From: Actinomadura harenae
GTDB taxonomy: Bacteria > Actinomycetota > Actinomycetes > Streptosporangiales > Streptosporangiaceae
Length of the DNA: 64,000 bases
Direction of reading: 5' to 3'
NCBI RefSeq assembly: GCF_003696215.1
Contig: NZ_RFFG01000017.1
Location: 1-64,000 of the forward strand
Shown here: positions 59,016 through 64,000 of the stretch, piece after piece
How the letters are laid out: each line of letters starts with the position of its first letter
Position numbering within the stretch: the first letter of the stretch is position 1
Notes under the pieces: model-generated
The model's input: only the letters and a program-made list of their open reading frames with translations
What the model was told of the DNA's origin: nothing
Database searches by the model: none
Translations under genes and position numbers: made by a program

Positions 59016-60986
59016 ATGCGCGGCGACACCGGAGAGACGCTGGCCGGCCGCTACCGGATCCTGGAGCTGATCGGACGCGGCGGCATGGGCCGCGTGTGGC
59101 GCGCGTACGACGACCAGCTGGGCCGCGAGGTCGCCGTCAAGGAGATGCTCCTGCCCGAGGGCATCGACGACGAGGGACGCCGCGAGTGGTACGCCCGGAC
59201 GGCCCGCGAGGCCCGCGCCGCCGCCCGCCTGCACCATCCCGGCATCGTCACCGTGCACGACCGGGTGCTCGAACCCGACGGACGCCCGTGGATCATCATG
59301 GAGTTCGTCCGCGGCCGGTCCCTCTCCGACCTGCTGCGCGCCGAGGGGCCGCTTCCGCCGCGACGGGTCGCCGAGATCGGCCGGCAGATGCTGTCCGCGC
59401 TGACCGCCGCGCACGCGCACGGCATCGTCCACCGCGACGTCAAGCCCGCGAACGTCCTGCTGTCCGGGGACCGCGCCGTCCTCACCGACTTCGGCATCGC
59501 CGCGCTGGCCGACGACGTCACCGTCACGCGGACGGGCGCCCTCGTCGGCACGCCCGGCTACATGGCGCCGGAGCAGATCCGCGGCGAACCGGCGACGCCC
59601 CGCTCCGACCTGTGGGCCCTCGGCGCCACCCTGTACACCGCGGTGGAGGGCCGCCCGCCCTTCACGGGCGCCACACCCGCCGCGATCTACGTGTCGGTGG
59701 CCACGGAAGAGCCGTCGCCCCCGGCCCTGGCGGGTCCCCTGACCCCTGTGATCGCCGGCCTCCTCACCAAGGACCCGTCCAAGCGCAGCACCCCCGAACC
59801 CCTGTCCGCCGCCCTGACCGCCATCGCCAACGGCACCGAGCCACCGCCCTCACGACCCGTGTTCCCGACCGTGCCCGTGCCCGTCGGCGCCACCACCCCG
59901 TACGGCCCCGCCCCAGAGGCGTTCGCGCCGCCGTCCGGACGAGCCCGCCGCCGCACGCTGCTCCTTCGCGCCGCCGCGGCCGGTGCGGTGGTGCTCGTGG
60001 CGGGCGGCGTCACCGCCGCGCTGACCCTGCGCGACTCCGGCCACACGCCGGAGCCTTCACGCCAGCCGACCAAGGCGGCGGCGAAGGACCTGATCCTCGG
60101 CTCGCAGGGCGTCCTCAACCTGACCTACCTGCCGGACAGCCGTGAGCTGATCTCGATGAGCGTCAGCGCGCCGAGCCGCATGTGGGACGTCACCACCGGC
60201 CGCGTCCTCGCCAACCTGGACGACAGCGTCCACGGCTCGAGCAGCTTCGCCGCCCCGTCCCCCGACGGCCGCACCATCGCCACCGACAACTACAGCTCGA
60301 TCAGCCTGTGGGACGCGCGCACCCAGCGCGTCACCCGCACGTTCCAGCTCCCCGGCGGCGACAAGGCGGGCATCGCCTCCTCGGCCGCGTTCAGTCCCGA
60401 AGGTGACAGGCTCGCCATCGGGACGTACTCCAACGACAAGGGCCCGCACAAGATCGTGCTGTGGAACGTCCCCCAGAACTCCGCCGAGGGAACGCTCGAC
60501 AGCGGCGGCACCACCGGACTCTCGCACGTCGTCTACAGCCCGGACGGCCTCCAGTTCGCCACCTCCGACCTCACCCAGGTCAAGCTGTGGGACACGTCCG
60601 GCGGCCGTCTCATCGGAACGATCGGTGAACCCGACGGCATCGTCGCCGACATCGCGTTCAGCCCGGACGGCACCGAACTGGCCGTCAACACCACCGGCAC
60701 GGGCATCCACCTGTGGAACCTCAAGACCCGGACGCTCGCCACCTCGATCATCGGCGGCGGCAAGGACGACTCCAACCAGATCGCCTTCAGCCCCGACGGC
60801 ACACTCCTGGCCGGACGCGACGCCGGGGACCACGACGTCGTCGACCTGTGGGACACCAAGACCGGCAAAGTCGTCCGCAGACTGACCGGCCACACCAGGG
60901 AGGTTCGCGCGGTCGCCTACGCCCCAGACGGCTCGTCGGTCGCGGCCGCCAGCACCGACGGCACCATCCGCGTCTGGCGCGTCTGA
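59016..60986 (+). CDS. Membrane Ser/Thr protein kinase with external WD40 propeller
   Basis: 656 residues. Kinase domain about 10-270: Gly loop IGRGGMGRVW, VAVKEM Lys, HRDVKPAN (Asp141), TDFGIA and GTPGYMAPEQ, all intact PknB-type. A Pro-rich linker leads to one TM helix (about 312-335), and the C-terminal 320 residues hold about seven WD40-like blades (FSPEGDRLAIGTYS, YSPDGLQFATSD, IAFSPDGTLLAG, YAPDGSSVAAAS, ending TIRVWRV). The topology puts the propeller outside the cell as a likely ligand sensor instead of PASTA repeats. ATG 59016. Confidence 0.92.
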   Translation: MRGDTGETLAGRYRILELIGRGGMGRVWRAYDDQLGREVAVKEMLLPEGIDDEGRREWYARTAREARAAARLHHPGIVTVHDRVLEPDGRPWIIMEFVRGRSLSDLLRAEGPLPPRRVAEIGRQMLSALTAAHAHGIVHRDVKPANVLLSGDRAVLTDFGIAALADDVTVTRTGALVGTPGYMAPEQIRGEPATPRSDLWALGATLYTAVEGRPPFTGATPAAIYVSVATEEPSPPALAGPLTPVIAGLLTKDPSKRSTPEPLSAALTAIANGTEPPPSRPVFPTVPVPVGATTPYGPAPEAFAPPSGRARRRTLLLRAAAAGAVVLVAGGVTAALTLRDSGHTPEPSRQPTKAAAKDLILGSQGVLNLTYLPDSRELISMSVSAPSRMWDVTTGRVLANLDDSVHGSSSFAAPSPDGRTIATDNYSSISLWDARTQRVTRTFQLPGGDKAGIASSAAFSPEGDRLAIGTYSNDKGPHKIVLWNVPQNSAEGTLDSGGTTGLSHVVYSPDGLQFATSDLTQVKLWDTSGGRLIGTIGEPDGIVADIAFSPDGTELAVNTTGTGIHLWNLKTRTLATSIIGGGKDDSNQIAFSPDGTLLAGRDAGDHDVVDLWDTKTGKVVRRLTGHTREVRAVAYAPDGSSVAAASTDGTIRVWRV

Positions 60987-60988
60987 CG

Positions 60989-61357
60989 TCAGCTGTACCC
61001 GTCCCCGAAGTCGCCCATGGCCTCGCGGAACTCCGGAGAACGAACGCGGTCGGCCACGTCCAGCAGGCTCTGAACGCCGGACGCCTCGACCCAGATCCGC
61101 CGCCCGCTCACCCGCCCCCCGAGCCCGAGAAGGGCCACGCACAGCGGCACCCCCGCATACCCTTCCACTCGCTCAGGCTGGACGTCGAGGACCCAGCCCG
61201 CCGTCACAGGCGATTCGGCCATCGCCTCATCCACCCGCCGCGCACGGCCTTCCCCGTCCTCACAATCGCCAAGTTCAAGCATCCACCCCAGATCCACCTC
61301 GCTCCGCCGAGACCAGACCCTCCGGATGCGCGGCCACCTCATACCGGGAGTGATCAC
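60989..61357 (-). CDS. Hypothetical protein, last gene of overlapping trio
   Basis: 122 residues from GTG 61357, chosen because it overlaps the stop of the preceding gene as GTGA. The sequence has VDLGWMLELGDCEDGEGRARRVDEAM and VPLCVALLGLGGRVSGRRIWVEASGVQSLLDVADRV, a mixed alpha/beta protein of unknown family. It ends 3 bp from the kinase stop, convergent. Confidence 0.65.
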   Translation of the reverse strand: MITPGMRWPRIRRVWSRRSEVDLGWMLELGDCEDGEGRARRVDEAMAESPVTAGWVLDVQPERVEGYAGVPLCVALLGLGGRVSGRRIWVEASGVQSLLDVADRVRSPEFREAMGDFGDGYS

Positions 61358-61746
61358 GTCACGTCCTCGGATGCGGGCAGCGGCCCCATGCGCCGGATGG
61401 CCTCGCTGACGATGTCCAGGTACTCGGTGTGCGCGAGCGCGGTGATGATCCGAATGCGCGCGGGAAAGTACCCGAACGCCGCCAAGCGCCCGACGAACGC
61501 CGCCTTGACCTCCTCCCATGCCGCGTCCAGCGCCAGCAGGACGGGAAGCGCCTCCGCATCCTCCAAGGCGTCCACCGCGTCAGCGGCCGCAAGCACCGAG
61601 ACCAGTTCGCGCATACGCCCCGACGACCGCCCGTCCGCCCACGCGACGTCCCACACCCTGGACCAAGCACCGACGACGATGGGCACCAGAACAGCAGGTT
61701 CCGCGAAGCGAGTGGTGCGGTTCTTGTAAGAGCCCCTGGCGCTCAC
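61354..61746 (-). CDS. Hypothetical protein, middle gene of overlapping trio
   Basis: 130 residues from GTG 61746, which overlaps the stop of the upstream gene as GTGA. Mostly helical (MRELVSVLAAADAVDALEDAEALPVLLALDAAWEEVKAAFVGRLAAFG), with no motif known to me. Coupled start and stop codons on both sides suggest that the three products are made in fixed proportion and may form a complex. Confidence 0.65.
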   Translation of the reverse strand: MSARGSYKNRTTRFAEPAVLVPIVVGAWSRVWDVAWADGRSSGRMRELVSVLAAADAVDALEDAEALPVLLALDAAWEEVKAAFVGRLAAFGYFPARIRIITALAHTEYLDIVSEAIRRMGPLPASEDVT

Positions 61747-61949
61747 CGCGCGCCGCCCGCATTCAGCGTCCACGCGATGAGGTGGAGCACGTCTTCCAGG
61801 TCAGCCACGAGCCCAAGCGACTCACGCTCGGCGTCCCGCCCCGTCCACACAAAGCACCACCTCCCGCACTGGTAATCGACGCGAACGACGATGGGCGCGA
61901 CGCCGACAACCGACAACGCCACCGCGTCCCGCTCCCGAACCGCGCTCAT
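61743..61949 (-). CDS. Hypothetical protein, first gene of overlapping trio
   Basis: At least 68 residues from ATG 61949; the same frame stays open to 62108 but the extra part is Arg/Pro-rich. The clear part is VALSVVGVAPIVVRVDYQCGRWCFVWTGRDAERESLGLVADLEDVLHLIAWTL, an alpha/beta fragment with two Cys. Divergent from the XRE gene at 62213. The true start is uncertain, and the function unknown. Confidence 0.5.
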   Translation of the reverse strand: MSAVRERDAVALSVVGVAPIVVRVDYQCGRWCFVWTGRDAERESLGLVADLEDVLHLIAWTLNAGGAR

Positions 61950-62119
61950 CCCAAAGCGCGGAGCCGCATGTTCCAGAGCTTCCAGCGCCTGCCCGCGAGG
62001 GTGGCGAGGACGTGACGTGGGTGACGTCGCAGGGGTTGCGACCTGGGGGTGGACGGCTTGCGCGGCTCCTGCCGCATGCCGTCCCCCGCGTCGCCGTGCG
62101 AGGCGCATGGGATACCTCC

Positions 62120-62167
62120 GTAACCGAACGTGTGATTCGAGTTACAGAGTGCGCCCTCCCGGGTTAC
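62120..62167. promoter_or_regulatory. Phased GTAAC/GTTAC elements before XRE gene
   Basis: GTAAC at 62120-62124, GTTAC at 62141-62145 and GTTAC at 62163-62167, spaced 21 and 22 bp, i.e. on one helix face. They lie 46-90 bp before the XRE start in the divergent region. An autoregulatory XRE site is the simplest reading. Confidence 0.4.
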
Positions 62168-62212
62168 TCTCGCTACGTTCCGCATCACACTTGGAACCCC
62201 CTCGGAGGAGCG

Positions 62213-63037
62213 ATGCCAGCGCGTGACAACCTCGACCCGATGGGCTCGTTGTGGGACGTCATCGCCCTTGAAGTGAGGGCATGGCGCATCGCCAAGCACA
62301 TGTCCGAGGTCCAAGTTGCGGCCTTGCTCAAGTGTGACCGTTCCACCGTTTCCAGGATCGAAAACGGGCTTCGGAAACTGAACGACGCATATGCCAACTC
62401 CCTGGATGAGGCGTGGAAAACGAGCGGACTGTTCGCTGCGCTCGTGTTCCACGCAAGCACGTTCGCCGAGCAGGACTGGCGGACCGGGCTGCGCCAGTAC
62501 GAGCGCGAAGCCTCGCGTATGCGGATGTGGGACGTATCGCTCGTACCGGGATTGCTCCAACACCCCGAGTACGCGCGGGCCGTGATCGCCAAGGCTTACG
62601 AAGCGGGGCTGATCAAGAGCATCGACCAGGCCCTGGAAGACCGCTTGGAGCGTCAGCGGGCTGTGTTCGAGCGCGACGATCCGCCCCAGATCTCAGCGGT
62701 GATCAACTGGCCGATTCTCCGCCACACGTACGGAGGCTCCGCCGTCATGCGCGCGCAGATCGAGCTGCTCATGGAGCATGCGGGACGGCCGAACGTCTCT
62801 CTGCGCTTCGTCGAATCCGACGCCATGGGACACGTTGGCCTGGACGGATCGTTCAAGCTCCTGACGGTCAAGAACCGCGAATACGCGTTCTGCGAGGCTC
62901 CGCACGAGGGACGCATCTTGTACGTCCCCGCTGACGTTCACAAGATCTCGGTACGGTGGGAGCAGGTAAGCGACCATGCCTCGCCGGTACGGCGTACGGG
63001 CGCGGTACTACAGGAAGCGATGGAAATCTACCGATGA
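62213..63037 (+). CDS. XRE-family regulator with DUF5753 domain
   Basis: 274 residues. HTH at about 15-62 (VRAWRIAKHMSEVQVAALLKCDRSTVSRIENG), then DUF5753 (MWDVSLVPGLLQHPEYARAVI, ISAVINWPILRHTYGG, SLRFVESDAMGHVGLDGSFKLL, YVPADVHKISVRWEQV). CGGAGGAG precedes ATG 62213. It is translationally coupled (ATGA) to the first of three DUF397 genes. Confidence 0.93.
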   Translation: MPARDNLDPMGSLWDVIALEVRAWRIAKHMSEVQVAALLKCDRSTVSRIENGLRKLNDAYANSLDEAWKTSGLFAALVFHASTFAEQDWRTGLRQYEREASRMRMWDVSLVPGLLQHPEYARAVIAKAYEAGLIKSIDQALEDRLERQRAVFERDDPPQISAVINWPILRHTYGGSAVMRAQIELLMEHAGRPNVSLRFVESDAMGHVGLDGSFKLLTVKNREYAFCEAPHEGRILYVPADVHKISVRWEQVSDHASPVRRTGAVLQEAMEIYR

Positions 63038-63225
63038 CTGAGTGGCGCAAGTCGTCCCACAGCAGCTCAACGGGTGGCGACTGCGTAGAAGTCGCCCGCC
63101 TCGCCCCTAACACCGTCGGGATCCGCGACAGCAAGAACCCGACCGGCTCCGCGTTCGCGCTTCCCAGAACGGCAGCGCGAGACCTCCTGTCGCGAATCAA
63201 GGCAGGCGAGGACGACCTGGCCTGA
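63034..63225 (+). CDS. DUF397 protein, copy 1 of 3
   Basis: 63 residues: EWRKSSHSSSTGGDCVEVARL, VGIRDSKNPTGSAFALPRTAARDLLSRIKAGEDDLA. Its ATG overlaps the XRE stop as ATGA. Its last 25 residues are nearly identical to those of copy 3, and the two are followed by the same terminator, evidence of a tandem duplication. Confidence 0.94.
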   Translation: MTEWRKSSHSSSTGGDCVEVARLAPNTVGIRDSKNPTGSAFALPRTAARDLLSRIKAGEDDLA

Positions 63226-63241
63226 CCCCCTCGATGGACCG

Positions 63242-63263
63242 AGCCCCCGGATCTCCGGGGGCT
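63242..63263 (+). terminator. Terminator after DUF397 copy 1
   Basis: AGCCCCCGGA / TCCGGGGGCT, 10-bp perfect stem with a 2-base centre, then CTTTG, 16 bp after the stop codon. Identical to the one at 63768-63789. Confidence 0.85.
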
Positions 63264-63348
63264 CTTTGTATGTCCAGAGGGAGAGTGCCCGGTATGCCTG
63301 CCGCGTCGTACGGTCGAGGCAGAAGCGCGCAGCGATGGAGGACTCCGC

Positions 63349-63528
63349 GTGATCGAATGGCGTAAGAGCAGTCACTCGGCCCCGTCTGGCGGCGACTGCG
63401 TGGAACTTGCCCGCCTGCGCCCCGAGGTCGTGGGCGTCCGTGACAGCAAGGACCCCGAGGGCCCGCGGCTCGGCCTCACCCCTGCCGCAGCGCGCGGCCT
63501 TGCGGAGGCGCTTCGAGCGGGGGAGTGA
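63349..63528 (+). CDS. DUF397 protein, copy 2 of 3
   Basis: 59 residues from GTG 63349, with GGAGGA 7 bp upstream. The sequence is IEWRKSSHSAPSGGDCVELARL, VGVRDSKDPEGPRLGLTPAAARGLAEALRAGE, a clear though short DUF397. It lies behind the copy-1 terminator, so it probably has its own promoter within 63264-63335. Confidence 0.88.
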   Translation: MIEWRKSSHSAPSGGDCVELARLRPEVVGVRDSKDPEGPRLGLTPAAARGLAEALRAGE

Positions 63529-63541
63529 TGACCGCGTGCGC

Positions 63542-63754
63542 ATGACGGACCTGCAATGGCGCAAGGCGACGCGGTCCACCTCGGACGGCGGGGAGTGCGT
63601 TGAGTGCGCGGACCTCGAACGTGTTGCGGGTCTCTCCGGTCGCGTCGGAGTGCGCGACAGCAAGAACCCGGTTGGTCCCGCGCTCGTGCTCCCCAGGTCG
63701 GCAGCACGAGACCTGCTGATCCGAATCAAGGCAGGCGAGCACGACCTGGCCTGA
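63542..63754 (+). CDS. DUF397 protein, copy 3 of 3
   Basis: 70 residues from ATG 63542 (GTG 63536 also possible), 13 bp after copy 2. LQWRKATRSTSDGGECVECADLE, an insert VAGLSGRV, then VGVRDSKNPVGPALVLPRSAARDLLIRIKAGEHDLA. The C-terminal half matches copy 1 much better than copy 2. Confidence 0.92.
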   Translation: MTDLQWRKATRSTSDGGECVECADLERVAGLSGRVGVRDSKNPVGPALVLPRSAARDLLIRIKAGEHDLA

Positions 63755-63767
63755 CCCCCGACGAATG

Positions 63768-63789
63768 AGCCCCCGGATCTCCGGGGGCT
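63768..63789 (+). terminator. Terminator after DUF397 copy 3
   Basis: The same AGCCCCCGGA / TCCGGGGGCT hairpin as at 63242, followed by CTTTTG. The similarity continues for about 70 bp beyond (GTCCAG-GGGAG..., CGTACGGTCG), so the duplicated unit includes the gene end, the terminator and the spacer. Confidence 0.85.
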
Positions 63790-63917
63790 CTTTTGCGTCC
63801 AGGGGGAGGTTCCCCCGAATGTCCGTCGTTTCGTACGGTCGGGTGAGTACGAATGTACGGGGACGTTGAGTAGGAGCGCGGATTCTGGGCGGCCGCAGCG
63901 CGCAGCATGATCTGAAC

Positions 63918-64000
63918 ATGACCAGCTGCCCCGGCTCCTACCTCCCCCCGCAGAGGCCACAGTCCTACTCCATGCTCATCTATCCCGCGGCCGTGATCCC
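63918..64000 (+). CDS. Possible start of a further gene, cut by window end
   Basis: ATG 63918 opens a frame without stop to the window edge: MTSCPGSYLPPQRPQSYSML and then IYPAAVI. No good ribosome site is seen (GCAGCATGATCTGAAC), so it could be leaderless. Too short to identify. It lies 128 bp after the copy-3 terminator. Confidence 0.3.
   Translation, partial: MTSCPGSYLPPQRPQSYSMLIYPAAVI

Noticed and set aside
1-64000. CRISPR arrays, tRNA, rRNA, complete insertion sequences
   Set aside because: No spaced repeats, no cloverleaf with TTCGA arm noticed, no rRNA stretches and no transposase motifs seen on reading; short RNA genes could be missed without a covariance-model search.

Overview
The window is about 70% G+C with near-saturated GC at third codon positions. 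It carries several actinobacterial hallmarks: WhiJ-like XRE/DUF397 modules, a SARP regulator, an nSTAND1-WD40 protein, a PASTA-less Ser/Thr kinase, FAAL and MmpL proteins, and leaderless promoters. A spore-forming actinomycete close to Actinomadura/Streptosporangiales is the best guess; the genus is inferred and not shown. No rRNA, tRNA or CRISPR array was seen.

Layout. 1-7 kb: the end of a Pro/Ala-rich membrane protein, then a tight operon of fatty acyl-AMP ligase (FAAL), MmpL transporter and antigen-85-like esterase. 7-12 kb: two TetR regulators and three secreted proteins (two tandem paralogues and a Vgb-type beta-propeller) that share a promoter design. 12-15.5 kb: a WhiJ-like island (two DUF397 genes, XRE regulator, GHKL ATPase, small unknowns). 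15.5-16.7 kb: CadD, an ArsR metal sensor and the stump of a P-type ATPase. 16.7-28.2 kb: MFS exporter and glycosyltransferase divergent from a 2173-residue polyketide synthase and a crotonyl-CoA carboxylase/reductase, then a SnoaL-like protein. 28-35 kb: hydrolases, a quinone oxidoreductase, an EamA-PadR fusion and an M19 dipeptidase. 35-37 kb: a decay zone with ABC-transporter and integrase remnants around a secreted beta-trefoil lectin. 37-43 kb: SARP/STAND pair and a second WhiJ-like module whose ATPase is frameshifted. 43-49 kb: SDR, TetR, MarR, MFS, GDSL esterase and GNAT genes. 49-58 kb: cyclase-like protein, PucR regulator, two-component systems, glutamate-cysteine ligase family protein and YceI. 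58-64 kb: TetR, Ser/Thr kinase, an overlapping three-gene unknown operon and a third XRE/DUF397 module with tandem DUF397 copies.

The most interesting system is a candidate lipid-polyketide pathway split between 1.0-6.8 kb and 16.7-27.6 kb. The PKS begins with a carrier domain before its KS and ends in a thioesterase, as in mycobacterial Pks13, but adds a ketoreductase and carries a DH-like domain and a second C-terminal carrier that have both lost key residues. A FAAL that could load the N-terminal carrier, an MmpL exporter and an Ag85-like acyltransferase/esterase lie 13 kb away. The same 18-bp palindrome, TTGTCA-N6-TGACAA, stands upstream of both blocks and was seen nowhere else in the window. 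The adjacent CCR and an xAGH motif in the AT point to ethylmalonyl-CoA or a longer alkylmalonyl-CoA as extender. The product would be an exported, possibly glycosylated, branched lipid; this is inference.
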